Positions 10,523 to 19,577 of a DNA stretch of 62,322 bases are shown here, piece after piece. Under the pieces are notes generated by a model. That model was not told where the DNA came from, searched no databases, and was given only the letters and a program-made list of their open reading frames with translations. Source of the stretch: Archangiaceae bacterium (GTDB lineage Bacteria; Myxococcota; Myxococcia; Myxococcales; Myxococcaceae). Position 1 is the stretch's first letter. The number at the start of each line of letters is the position of its first letter. Where the stretch lies: contig JAACJQ010000210.1 in NCBI GenBank assembly GCA_016879935.1, positions 1-62,322 of the forward strand, in the 5' to 3' direction. Position numbers and translations under genes: made by a program.

Positions 10523-13500
10523 TCAGGGTACGGGGCGAACATAGATGTCGCTGAACGCATTCTGGTCGGCTGCCGACAGCGCGTCCTGCATGTCGAGGAC
10601 GGCGTACTGACCACCTCGAGAGAGGCGAACGTAGTTGCAGCCGTTGGCTCCGCCGAGCGCTCGCACGACCGGCTGCGAGACATTGGTGATGGTGGTTGGG
10701 GAGCGCCAGACGAAGCAGTCACGGGCCGTGCCGTTCGCGTCCATCGGAACACCTGGCAAGTTGGTCGCGGTCGAGATGAAGGAGAGCGCCAGACCGTCAT
10801 CGCTGAGGAACGTGTTCGAGCTGTCGCCGTTGCCCGAGGCAATCAGCGTCGAAGCGCCGTTGATGGCCGGGCGGCGGTAAATGAAGCGCGTGCCGCGGAC
10901 GGCGCCAGTTACTGGATCGTCGCGGGTGTCGAAGAAGAACGACGTGCCAGCATTGTTCGCTAGAAGGTTGGCTGCGCTGTCAGCTTGGGTCGTGCAAGTG
11001 AGTAGGCCCACATTGTTGTCGCGTGCGAGCCGCGTCGGAACGGGCCCCGGGTTCATCTCCACGAAATAGCCGTGTGAGCAGTCGTCGGGGATAAAGCCAA
11101 AAATAAAAGCGAACGTATTGTAACTAACCCAACGACCATTTCCCGAGAAGAAGCTCGAGCCCGTGTTCGACCCGTTGGACCCGAACTGTTGCGGAACGAT
11201 CCCGCCCATCGAGTTCAGCGAGGCCATGCGCATCACCGGAATCTGCCGGTCAAAGATGTAGATGTCGCCCTCGCCCTGGATGGCGTCGCCCGCAAAGAGG
11301 CCGGTCGAGCGGGTCGACCACATCACGTAGCGTCCGTCACGAGAGAGCACCGCGCTACTGAAGGATTCGGTATTGCCTTGTGGCTGACCGAGCGTGGTCG
11401 ACGTGATGCCAAAGCTGCGCGTGTTGTTCGTCAAGTCGATGACAATAACATCGTTCCCCGCGCCGTTCGTGTCGGGGACGATGGCAGGCCCTGTGGTAAT
11501 GAATGCCGCGAAGCGGCCATCAGCCGAGATGGTTCCACCAAACCCACCCTCCGCGAGCTGCTGACCGGCAGGCCCCGTCGAGAGCCGCGTCGTCGTGTTG
11601 GTGATGAGGTTGCGCAGGAAGACGTCGGGCTGTCCGTTCGTGTCATTCGGCACGAGGTTGGTCGCGGTCGAGGTGAAGACGACGAGTTTTCCGGAGTCGT
11701 CGACGTTCGGATCGACGCTGTTGCCGTTGCCTGCGCCGCCGTCGAGACCGACTGAGACGAGCACAGGAGCGTTCACACACGACGCCGCACGAACCTCACA
11801 CCCGTCGATCGCCAATCCGTTGCAATCGAGGAAGCCGGGGCTGCACACCGTCGTACAGCTCCCGGCCGCGCAGGCCGCCGCTCCATTCGCTCCAGCCGTA
11901 CACGTCACCCCGCACGCCCCGCAATTCGAGACATCGGTCTGCACGTCGACACACACCCCGCTGCTCGCCGCGTTCGCCACACACAACGTGCGCCCGCCCG
12001 TGCAGCTCGCCGAGTCGATGTTGCGCGTCGACAGCCGTGACACCTCGCACGCGTTCAACGCCACGTCGTCATAGATGCGCAGCTCGTCGAACGCGCCGCT
12101 GCCTCTCGAGTCATAGCCGCGGCCCGCCCAGTACGGAGTGCTCTTCGCGAAGTTCGCGATGGGGTAGGTGACACCGGCGTCTCGGTCTGCCGCGAGAACA
12201 CCGTCGATGTAGATGGCGTGCTGCTGGCCCTCGCGCGTCACGACGAGGTGGTGCCACTGGGCATCGTCCTCGCGAGCGGGGCTCACCCCGATGAGGGCGG
12301 TGTAGGCCGAGGCGCTGCTCTGGTCGAACTCGACCGAAGCACCGACCGGGTTGCCGCGAATGGAGAGGAACGTGCCTCCGCTGCCTTCGGTGCGGTTGCC
12401 GAAGATCTCACGCATGCCGTTGGGGCCCGTGCCCAGGTACCAGAGCGAGACCGAGAGGTTTCGACCGGTGGCCGTGATGATGTCCGACGGCAGCTCGACG
12501 AAGCGCCCGCCCGACGTCGGCGTGATGGAGGCGGCCGCGCCGAAAGCGCCAGACGTCACCGCTCCGGCGACCGTGGTGCCCGTCGTCGAGCTCAAGAAGC
12601 CACCCGCCGAGACGAAGCGGCCGGCCTTCGCGCCCGAGCTGCCGCCATCGGGCAGCATGCCGAAACCTCCCAGCAGGTTGCCGGCCACCGCCGTGGGAAC
12701 GACTTCTTCGAACGTCCATTCCCGGCTCGGCCGCGTGCGCACGCCGTGCTCGATGCGCAGCAGGTCGAAGCGTGAGCTGCCCGCCGTCGGCGCACCGTCG
12801 TTGTTGTTGGCGAACACCACCTTCGACCCCGACGCCGCACCCGAAATCGCCGCCGACAGCAGCAGCTCGTTCGCCGCGCCCTTGGTGTGCACCGACAGCT
12901 GCGCGCGCGCGCCGTCGTCGAACACCTCGAACACCACGGGCGCTCCAACCGCGAGCCCGCCGTCGAACACCGCCGTCGCCACCGAGACGCCGTTGTTGCG
13001 CAGCTCGAGCTGATCAGGCTTCACGATGAACTCGACACCCGAGTCGAGCTGAAACGCGCTGCCCGGTACGCCGCTGGTGCGAGTCCACACGTGGGCCCAG
13101 TCGTTGGTCACGCCGCTGGTGAACTCTCCGGTGATGCGCACGGCAGACGAGCTGGCGACCGCGTAGCTCTGCGCCGCCACCACGAGCGCGCTGCGATTGA
13201 CGACGAGCTGACCCGCGGCGACCGAGACCTGCGCACCGCCGTCGGCCGAGACGATTCTCCACCTGCCGGCGTTCGGGGCAGCGCCCGACGAGAAGTCGTC
13301 GAACGTCGCGGGGCGAATGCTGCCCAGGCAGCGGCCGAGCGTGCACGTGTCGGTGCCCGAGCACGCGTCGCCGTCGTCACACGCCGCGCCTTCGGCCTTC
13401 AGCGTCGCCGTGCAGCCACCATCGGCGGGAATGCACACGCTCGTCTCGAAGCAGGCAGTCGGGGTCGCGCACGTCGTGGGAGCCGTGCCGACGCACGCTC

Positions 13501-14374
13501 CGTTCTGGCAGACGTCGGTCGTCGTGCACGCGTTGGAGTCGTCGCAGCTGCCCGTGCGGTTCTGGTACTCGCACGCGCCGTTGGTGGCGTTGCAGGTGCC
13601 GCCCGTCTGACACGCGCCGGGCATCGGGCAGGTGCGCAGCGTCACGACGCAGCCGGCGTCGGTGGCCGAGACGATTTCACAGGGGTTCGACGAGGCGATG
13701 CAGGTGCCGGCGTCGAGGCCCATCGCGGGGAACTGCACGCAGTTGCCGGCCGAGCAGTACTCCGTCGCGTTGCAGGTACGGCCACACATGCCGCAGTTGC
13801 GCGGGTCGTTCTGCTGGTCGAAGCACGAACCGTTGCAGCCCATCGTTCCCGTGGGGCAGGGCGGCGGGCCGGCGTCGACGACGAGCACCCGACAGTTTCC
13901 GCCCGTGCAGTACTCGCCCGTGGCGCAGGTGGTGGTGCAGTTGCCGCAGTGGCCAGGGTCGTTGCGCAGGTCGAAGCAGACGCCGCTGCAGACCGAGAGC
14001 GGCGACTGGCAGGTGACGCCGGCGTCGCCGGAGCCGCCGCCAATCGTCGCGCAGGTGCCCATCACGCACGCTTCGTTGCTTCCACACGAGCGGCCGCAGG
14101 CGCCGCAGTTCGTCGGGCTCGAGCGCGTGTCGACACACTGACCGCTGCACGTCGTCTGACCGGTCGCACACGAGGCGGTGCAGGCTCCGGCGGTACACAC
14201 GCTGCCGGCGGCGCAGGCGTTGCCACAGGCGCCGCAGTGACGGCGGTCGTTCTGTGTGTCGACACAGACGCCATCACACGTCGTGCACGGTGTCGGTGCC
14301 GGGCCAACGCACGCCGACAGCACGGACAGCACCACCGCCGCAGCGAGCGGCATTCCACGCAGTCGAATCGTCAC
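10523..14374 (-). CDS. Giant Cys-rich lipoprotein with LamG-like and beta-propeller domains, 1283 aa
   Basis: The GTG start at 14374 has GGGGAGA eight bases upstream and yields a signal peptide ending in lipobox LSAC (about residue 23). Residues 25-370 are short Cys-rich units (CGACG, NCGxCG, 'C-x-D-xxxDxxHCG') of the kind common in myxobacterial surface proteins. A concanavalin/LamG-type region follows at about 360-760 ('WHHLVVTREGQQHAIYIDG'), then another Cys-rich segment and a TolB/WD40-like beta-propeller (about 860-1283) with 'SADGRFAAF' and 'SRDGRYVMWST' blades. Likely anchored to the outer membrane facing out. First gene of the kinase operon, a candidate input for it. Confidence 0.9.
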   Translation of the reverse strand: MTIRLRGMPLAAAVVLSVLSACVGPAPTPCTTCDGVCVDTQNDRRHCGACGNACAAGSVCTAGACTASCATGQTTCSGQCVDTRSSPTNCGACGRSCGSNEACVMGTCATIGGGSGDAGVTCQSPLSVCSGVCFDLRNDPGHCGNCTTTCATGEYCTGGNCRVLVVDAGPPPCPTGTMGCNGSCFDQQNDPRNCGMCGRTCNATEYCSAGNCVQFPAMGLDAGTCIASSNPCEIVSATDAGCVVTLRTCPMPGACQTGGTCNATNGACEYQNRTGSCDDSNACTTTDVCQNGACVGTAPTTCATPTACFETSVCIPADGGCTATLKAEGAACDDGDACSGTDTCTLGRCLGSIRPATFDDFSSGAAPNAGRWRIVSADGGAQVSVAAGQLVVNRSALVVAAQSYAVASSSAVRITGEFTSGVTNDWAHVWTRTSGVPGSAFQLDSGVEFIVKPDQLELRNNGVSVATAVFDGGLAVGAPVVFEVFDDGARAQLSVHTKGAANELLLSAAISGAASGSKVVFANNNDGAPTAGSSRFDLLRIEHGVRTRPSREWTFEEVVPTAVAGNLLGGFGMLPDGGSSGAKAGRFVSAGGFLSSTTGTTVAGAVTSGAFGAAASITPTSGGRFVELPSDIITATGRNLSVSLWYLGTGPNGMREIFGNRTEGSGGTFLSIRGNPVGASVEFDQSSASAYTALIGVSPAREDDAQWHHLVVTREGQQHAIYIDGVLAADRDAGVTYPIANFAKSTPYWAGRGYDSRGSGAFDELRIYDDVALNACEVSRLSTRNIDSASCTGGRTLCVANAASSGVCVDVQTDVSNCGACGVTCTAGANGAAACAAGSCTTVCSPGFLDCNGLAIDGCEVRAASCVNAPVLVSVGLDGGAGNGNSVDPNVDDSGKLVVFTSTATNLVPNDTNGQPDVFLRNLITNTTTRLSTGPAGQQLAEGGFGGTISADGRFAAFITTGPAIVPDTNGAGNDVIVIDLTNNTRSFGITSTTLGQPQGNTESFSSAVLSRDGRYVMWSTRSTGLFAGDAIQGEGDIYIFDRQIPVMRMASLNSMGGIVPQQFGSNGSNTGSSFFSGNGRWVSYNTFAFIFGFIPDDCSHGYFVEMNPGPVPTRLARDNNVGLLTCTTQADSAANLLANNAGTSFFFDTRDDPVTGAVRGTRFIYRRPAINGASTLIASGNGDSSNTFLSDDGLALSFISTATNLPGVPMDANGTARDCFVWRSPTTITNVSQPVVRALGGANGCNYVRLSRGGQYAVLDMQDALSAADQNAFSDIYVRPVP

Positions 14375-14555
14375 GAGTGTTCTCCCCAGAGAGTGGTGCA
14401 GCGTACCGTTGCGAGCGCGCACTTCGAGAAAATGCTGTCTGCTTTCGCGTGCTTCCGCGTCATGCCAGACGAGTGGGCAGTTCGGTGGGCGGGGCAGGGT
14501 GCTACAAGGCCCCCGCTTCTCGAAGTCGCAGCTTCGAGTGGAGGGGACCCCCGCG

Positions 14556-15446
14556 GTGATCGTTCGCAAGTACCTGAAGCTGTCGGTCGTCGCGCGAGTG
14601 CAGGGCCCACGTGTGCTGGTGGCCGCGGGATGGGCTTCGTTACTCGTGGGGCTCTTCGAGTTCCTGCCTGCGCCGTGGCTCTCGGTGCCGAACACGGCGG
14701 TGGGCCCGATGGCGACGGCACTGGCCATCTTCCTCGCGTTTCACAACAACGGCTCGTACGACCGCTGGTGGGAGGCGCGGAAGCAGTGGGGGCAGCTCGT
14801 GAACTCGAGCCGCTCCTTCGCGCGCCAGGTGAAGTCCTTCGTCGACGACGTGAGCGCGCACGCCGAGCTGATCCACCGGCAGATCGCCTTCGTGCACGCG
14901 CTGCGGTTTCACCTTCGCAAGCAGGCTGATCAGCTGCACGAGCTCGAGCCGTTGTTGCCGAGGGGTGAGCTCGACGAGGTGAAGAAGGCGAACAACGTGC
15001 CGCTCGCGCTCATGCAGAAGCAGTCAGACCGGCTGCGCGCGCTGCGGGCCGCTGGAGCACTCTCTGACTTTCGCGCGGTGCAGCTCGACCAGACCCTCAC
15101 CGACCTCGCCGACGTGCAGGGCGCGTGCGAGCGCATCAAGAACACGCCGCTGCCGAGGCAGTACGAGTTCTACACGCGGCTGTTCGTCTACTTCTTCGTA
15201 CTCATTCTGCCCGCGACGATGCTCGAGTCGCTGGGGTGGCGCACGCCGCTGTTCACCGTGCCGACGAGCTTCCTGTTCTTCGCGCTCGAGGGCGTCGCCT
15301 CGGTGAACGAAGACCCGTTCGAGAACCGAATTCAAGACACACCGATGACGGCGTTGAGCCGCACCATCGAGATCAACCTGCGTGAGCTGAACGGCGAGCG
15401 AGATTTGCCTCCCCCGCTGCAACCCGTCGATGGCTACCTGATGTGA
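14556..15446 (+). CDS. Bestrophin family (UPF0187/YneE-like) anion channel, 296 aa
   Basis: Shows the bacterial bestrophin signature: two N-terminal membrane segments (about 17-35 and 45-62), then 'HNNGSYDRWWEARKQWGQLVN', followed by the long cytoplasmic helical part and a second membrane pair (about 205-245, 'FVYFFVLILPATML' and 'TSFLFFALEGVA'), ending with 'NPFxNxxxDTPM'-type sequence (EDPFENRIQDTPM). The start is the GTG at 14556 with GGAGGGG about 10 bases upstream. Bestrophins are pentameric anion channels; several algal ones carry bicarbonate. The next gene starts 14 bases after this stop (or overlaps it) and looks like a carbonic anhydrase, which points to bicarbonate as the possible cargo. 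Confidence 0.92.
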   Translation: MIVRKYLKLSVVARVQGPRVLVAAGWASLLVGLFEFLPAPWLSVPNTAVGPMATALAIFLAFHNNGSYDRWWEARKQWGQLVNSSRSFARQVKSFVDDVSAHAELIHRQIAFVHALRFHLRKQADQLHELEPLLPRGELDEVKKANNVPLALMQKQSDRLRALRAAGALSDFRAVQLDQTLTDLADVQGACERIKNTPLPRQYEFYTRLFVYFFVLILPATMLESLGWRTPLFTVPTSFLFFALEGVASVNEDPFENRIQDTPMTALSRTIEINLRELNGERDLPPPLQPVDGYLM

Positions 15447-15460
15447 GTGGAGCGCCCGTC

Positions 15461-16876
15461 ATGAACCCTCCTGTTCCTCCTCCCGAGCTGCCCCTCGCCG
15501 AGCGCCTCGTGCGCGTGAACTTCACCGAGCGTCGCGTGCGCAACGCGGCCGGCGTGCCGCTGGTGCCGCCCGAGTACGCGGCCGACACCGGCAAACGCGT
15601 GGCGCTCATCGACGTGCGCGACGAAGGCGACCTCGTCGGCCCGCTCGGCCACATTCCCGGCGTGGTGCACGTGCCGCTCGCCGACGTGGCGCGCATTCCG
15701 TCGGTGTTGGGGCTCGACCAGGTCACGGTGCTCATCTCGAATCACACCGACCGCGCGGGCCGGGCGGCGCTGTTCCTCGAGGCGCTCGGCATGCCCTACG
15801 TCGCCGCGATGGAGGGCGGCATGGCGGTGTGGAAGGCGATGGGCTTCTCGACCTCGCGGCTCACGCTGTTCAAAGACCGGCCGCTCAAGAAGCTCGACCC
15901 GCCACCGCCGCCCCCCGCCGACGGCTTCCTCACGCGCGAGATGATTCACGCGCACGTGGGCCGGCGAGGCAGCGTGAAGTGGATGACGCTGGCCGCGTTC
16001 CTGACTCGAGGCCGCAGGAGCTGCGTCGATGGCCGTGACGACCACGGCGTCATCGGCACGCCGGGCGGAGACACCGGTGAGCTGGCGCTCGCGCTGGCGG
16101 CGTACGAAGCCACCACGGGTGTGACGCTCGAGCAGCACCACATCGACGCGCTCGTGCAGGCGTGGCTCGATACCTTCGGCCGCTTCTATCTGCACAGCGA
16201 CACGCCGACGGTGAACGCGCTCATTCCGAAGCTGCGCGCCGACCCACGGCTGACGAAGATTCTCGAGCCGCTGACACAGCCGATGCAGTGGCGCACGTTC
16301 CTCAAAGGGCCGCCGGTCGAAGCGCGGGAGCCGTTGCTCGAGTGGTACATGAAGCCCGAGGCGATGGGCTGCGGTCACCTGAAGTTGATGACGCTGCACC
16401 CCGAGACGTACGGCGTGCGGCCCGGCCTGGTGCCGCAGGTGCTGCGCGCGTTCTGGACGACGCGGTGGAAGGGCGCTCCCGAGCCCGAGTACGTGGTGCT
16501 CGGCGGCAGTCACGGTGAAGGCGCCGTGGTGAACGTGACGCTCGACGAGAAGCTGTGGACGTTCAGCAAGGTGCCGCTGCTGTCTCCGAGCGTCGACGGC
16601 CTGCAGATGTTCGTGAATCACCCGCAGGTGGCCAGACAGCTTCGCTCGCACGTCGCCGAGTTCCTCTTGCGCGTGGAGTCGCTGTTGCCGGCGGTGCCGA
16701 GCCAACGCAACACCCTCGTCGACAAGGTGTACGAGCTGGGCCAGCGGCACCTCGAGGCGACGCTCGGCGTGCTGGCGTCAGGCCTGCCGATGTTCGAGGT
16801 GCAGTTTCACGGTGGTGAAGACTTCTCGGTCACCGAATTGGCGAAGGCCGACCCGTCGAAGCGCAAGAGTCACTGA
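15461..16876 (+). CDS. Rhodanese-like domain fused to CDCA/zeta-type carbonic anhydrase-like domain, 471 aa
   Basis: Residues 25-125 form a rhodanese fold ('RVALIDVRDEGD' to 'EGGMAVWKAMG'), but the active-site loop reads ISNHTDRAG, with Ser where the catalytic Cys should be, so it is probably inactive. After a Pro-rich linker, residues 150-450 show the landmarks of cadmium/zeta carbonic anhydrases of diatoms: CVDGR (Cys188), GTPGGDTGE, a YLHSD segment (His245), MGCGHLKL (Cys304) and 'GGSHGEGAVVNVTLDE'. Cys188, His245 and Cys304 match the family's Cys-His-Cys metal site. It would interconvert CO2 and bicarbonate in the cytoplasm. ATG 15461 has GGAG eight bases upstream; a GTG at 15443 overlapping the bestrophin stop is the alternative. 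The similarity is from memory and needs a structural check. Confidence 0.65.
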   Translation: MNPPVPPPELPLAERLVRVNFTERRVRNAAGVPLVPPEYAADTGKRVALIDVRDEGDLVGPLGHIPGVVHVPLADVARIPSVLGLDQVTVLISNHTDRAGRAALFLEALGMPYVAAMEGGMAVWKAMGFSTSRLTLFKDRPLKKLDPPPPPPADGFLTREMIHAHVGRRGSVKWMTLAAFLTRGRRSCVDGRDDHGVIGTPGGDTGELALALAAYEATTGVTLEQHHIDALVQAWLDTFGRFYLHSDTPTVNALIPKLRADPRLTKILEPLTQPMQWRTFLKGPPVEAREPLLEWYMKPEAMGCGHLKLMTLHPETYGVRPGLVPQVLRAFWTTRWKGAPEPEYVVLGGSHGEGAVVNVTLDEKLWTFSKVPLLSPSVDGLQMFVNHPQVARQLRSHVAEFLLRVESLLPAVPSQRNTLVDKVYELGQRHLEATLGVLASGLPMFEVQFHGGEDFSVTELAKADPSKRKSH

Positions 16877-16953
16877 GCAGTACGGCCTGACCCACCCTGA
16901 AATCGCGCGCCAGGAAATCGGTTCGCCCCGGCTGCGGAGTAGCGTGTCGCCCG

Positions 16954-18249
16954 ATGCGTTCCACCGCGCTCCTGCTCGTCGTGCTCGCTGGCTGTGGCGA
17001 AGAGGCTGATCAGCCCGGGCAGGTGCGGCAGGCCCTCTCGTCGGGCGTGGTGATCAGCGAAATCTACGGCGGCGGTGGCTCGACCGGAGCGCCCTTCGAC
17101 TCCGACTTCGTCGAGCTGTTCAACCGGGGCAGCAGCACCGTCACCATCGACGGGTGGACGTTGCAGGTCGCGACCGAGACGAGCTCGACGTGGAACGCGG
17201 TGGCGCTGAGCGGCTCCATCGACGCGGGCCAGTCGTACCTCGTGCGCATGGGCGCGGCGGGCATCACGGGCGCTCCGTTCTCGGCCGACACGACGGGCGC
17301 GGCACCGCTGGGCTTCACGGCCGGCAAGGTGTTGCTCGCCTCGTCGACCACCCTCATGAACGGCGCGTGTCCTTCGGGGCCGCTCGTCGTCGACCTCGTC
17401 GGCTACGGCGCGGCGGCCACGTGTTTCGAGCGGGCCCGCGCAGGGTCGCCCTCGGCCACGCTCTCGCTGCAACGTCGCGAAGACGGCTGTGTCGAGCGAG
17501 ACGACAACGCGAACGACTTCGTGCTCGCCTCACCGACGCCCACGCCTTCGACCGAGCAGCCGAGGGTCTGTTCGCCCGATGCGGGGGTTCCACCACCCAT
17601 CGACGCGGGTGTCATCGAGCCGAGCACCTGCCTCGAGATCTCCACCTTCCCTTCCGTCGCGACCCGTGGCGGCTACGACCGCGGAAGAGACCGCTCCTTC
17701 GCGCGGCTCTACACGCAAGAGCCCACGCGCTCGGACGGCGGCATGCAGATGGTCTCGCTCGAGGCTGCCTTCTTCAGCGGGCTCTCGTTGCCGGCCCGCC
17801 GCACCTTCACCCTCGACGGCGGAGTCGACTCCGAGTCGTGCGAGCTGTGCGTGACGTTCGGCCGCCGCTGCACCCGCAGCGCCTGCTCCGAGGAGTTCTT
17901 CATCGAATCAGGCGAGGTCTTCGTCGCGCAGGCAGACCGTACCGACGCGGGCCACTTCGTGGGCAGCATCACCAATGCGCGCCTCGTGCGGTGGGACTTC
18001 AGCAACCACCGCGCCGTTCCCGGTGGGCAGTGTGTGGCCATTCCCTCGCTCTCGGTCGACGTGTGGTGGCCGACGCCGACGGTCGACGCAGGTGTCGATG
18101 GTGGCGCTGAGGGCGACGCAGGCGTCGGCGCTGACGGTGGCGACGAGGTGCCCCTGCCGGGCAAGGGCTGCGGCTGTGGCTCGACTGATGGAATTGCGAC
18201 GCTGGTGCTGGCGGCGCTGCTGCTCAGCCGTCTACGGCTCGTTCGCTGA
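16954..18249 (+). CDS. LTD-domain surface lipoprotein with MYXO-CTERM-like tail, 431 aa
   Basis: Signal peptide with lipobox LAGC (Cys14). Residues 30-165 are a lamin-tail domain (VVISEIYGGGGS, DFVELFNRGSSTVTIDGWTLQ, VDLVGYG), a fold common in secreted and surface proteins. An Asp/Ala-Gly linker and a second domain (210-375) follow. The C-terminus has GKGCGCGSTDG, a hydrophobic stretch (ATLVLAALLLS) and RLRLVR, matching the MYXO-CTERM plan (Cys motif, helix, basic tail) processed by a myxosortase. Having both a lipobox and a MYXO-CTERM tail is unusual. Its last 18 bases overlap the convergent gene at 18232. Confidence 0.88.
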   Translation: MRSTALLLVVLAGCGEEADQPGQVRQALSSGVVISEIYGGGGSTGAPFDSDFVELFNRGSSTVTIDGWTLQVATETSSTWNAVALSGSIDAGQSYLVRMGAAGITGAPFSADTTGAAPLGFTAGKVLLASSTTLMNGACPSGPLVVDLVGYGAAATCFERARAGSPSATLSLQRREDGCVERDDNANDFVLASPTPTPSTEQPRVCSPDAGVPPPIDAGVIEPSTCLEISTFPSVATRGGYDRGRDRSFARLYTQEPTRSDGGMQMVSLEAAFFSGLSLPARRTFTLDGGVDSESCELCVTFGRRCTRSACSEEFFIESGEVFVAQADRTDAGHFVGSITNARLVRWDFSNHRAVPGGQCVAIPSLSVDVWWPTPTVDAGVDGGAEGDAGVGADGGDEVPLPGKGCGCGSTDGIATLVLAALLLSRLRLVR

Positions 18250-18555
18250 CGTCCACGTCGAGAGCGTCGCGGCATCTCCGACGACGGCTTCGAAGCGCCA
18301 CGTCTCGGTCACGTCGTACTGGCTCGCGAAGTCACGGTCGAACACGTACCGCCCCGAGACGTGCCAGCCATCGTCACGACGCGCGGCGCTCTCGAACACC
18401 AGCGCCTCGTCTTGTGAGAGCCCCGGTCGCTCGGGCTGCTTCTCACACACGAGCTCGAACACGCGCGCGACGACGTCGGCGGGCAGGTCGCCCGGGCGGT
18501 CGACGCTCCACGAGAGGCGGAGCTTCTTCGCCGAGACGGCTTCGTCGAACGTCAC
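18232..18555 (-). CDS. Hypothetical protein in the hprK operon, 107 aa
   Basis: Short soluble protein beginning VTFDEAVSAKKLRLSW. The GTG start overlaps the hprK stop codon by four bases (GTGA), so it is most likely translationally coupled to hprK. I do not recognise a family; there is one conserved-looking Cys and a C-terminal beta-rich part (WHVSGRYVFDRDF, VTETWRFEAVV). Longer upstream starts would lie wholly antisense-free but within hprK and have poor codon use. The 3' end overlaps the convergent LTD-protein gene by 18 bases. Confidence 0.7.
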   Translation of the reverse strand: MTFDEAVSAKKLRLSWSVDRPGDLPADVVARVFELVCEKQPERPGLSQDEALVFESAARRDDGWHVSGRYVFDRDFASQYDVTETWRFEAVVGDAATLSTWTSANEP

Positions 18556-19577
18556 TCCACGTCCTCTTCGTAGTGCGGGGTCGGCCGTGGCCCGGGAATC
18601 GCTGCTTTCCCCTGCGACGGCGTGCCTGCGCCCTGCTTCGAGATGGCCTGTGAGAGCCGCTCGGCGAACTCCTGGGCCGAGTGATGGCCACGCAGCTTGA
18701 GCAGGTGATTGCGCGCGGCGACCTCGACGATGGTCGTCATGTTGCGGCCGGGGCGAACCGGCACCACCGCGTGCGGCAGCTCGGCGCCCAGAATGTTCAT
18801 CGACTCCTGCTCGAGGCCCAGGCGGTCGTACTCGGCGCCCGAGGTCCACTCGACGAGCTCGATGACGAGCTCGATCTTCTTGCGGTCGCGTACCGACGCC
18901 ACGCCGAAGAGGTCTTTGATGTTCAGAATGCCGAGCCCACGAATCTCCATGTGGTGCTGAATCATCTCGTTGCCGTGGCCGTACACGTCGCCGCCGCGGC
19001 GCACGAGGTTCACGATGTCGTCGGCCACCAGCCGGTGCCCGCGCATCACGAGGTCGAGCGCGATCTCGCTCTTGCCGATGCCCGACTTCCCCAGCAGCAG
19101 CACACCCACGCCGAAGACGTCGACGAGCACTCCGTGCAGGCTGCCTGAGGCGGTGAGCGTCTCTTCGAGAAACGACTGCACCTGCGAGATGAACGCCGAC
19201 GAGATGAGCGGCGTGCGCATGAGCGCGAGGCCCGTGCGCTCACACCCCTCGAGCAACGGCCTGGGCACCTCGAGGCCCTTGGTCACGACGACGCAGGCCA
19301 GGTTCGACTCGAAGACCTTCTGCAGCACCGCGTTCTGCTCTTCGATGGTGAGGGTCTTGAGGTAGCTGATCTCGGTGTTGCCGAAGACCTGCAGGCGCTC
19401 GGGGTGCAGGTGCTCGGTGAAGCCGGTGAGCGCGAGGCCGGGCTTCTGAATGCGAGAGCTCGAGATGCGGCGCTCGAGCCCCGACTGCCCGGCGACGAGC
19501 TCGAGCTTCAGGTCGTACTGCCCGTCGTCGAGCAGTTGCTGAATCGTGCACGACGGCGTCGTCGAGGTCGTGATCAT
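18552..19577 (-). CDS. hprK: HPr kinase/phosphorylase, 341 aa
   Basis: Residues 1-140 match the N-terminal regulatory domain and 145-310 the catalytic domain: P-loop GKSGIGKS (163-170), the preceding LHGVLVDVFGVGVLL, then 'RGHRLVADD' and the signature 'MEIRGLGILNIKDLFG'. HprK phosphorylates and dephosphorylates a serine of HPr-like phosphocarriers; in proteobacteria it usually serves regulatory PTS systems, not sugar uptake. The ATG overlaps the stop of the cyclic-nucleotide-binding gene upstream (ATGA), and a small gene overlaps its 3' end. A variable Pro/Gly-rich C-terminal tail extends about 25 residues past the catalytic domain. Confidence 0.97.
   Translation of the reverse strand: MITTSTTPSCTIQQLLDDGQYDLKLELVAGQSGLERRISSSRIQKPGLALTGFTEHLHPERLQVFGNTEISYLKTLTIEEQNAVLQKVFESNLACVVVTKGLEVPRPLLEGCERTGLALMRTPLISSAFISQVQSFLEETLTASGSLHGVLVDVFGVGVLLLGKSGIGKSEIALDLVMRGHRLVADDIVNLVRRGGDVYGHGNEMIQHHMEIRGLGILNIKDLFGVASVRDRKKIELVIELVEWTSGAEYDRLGLEQESMNILGAELPHAVVPVRPGRNMTTIVEVAARNHLLKLRGHHSAQEFAERLSQAISKQGAGTPSQGKAAIPGPRPTPHYEEDVE

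Noticed and set aside
12887-14929. 680-codon plus-strand open frame opposite the giant lipoprotein
   Set aside because: It is antisense to the Cys-rich lipoprotein, has low-complexity Arg/Ala/His composition and arises from GC-biased third positions of the real gene.
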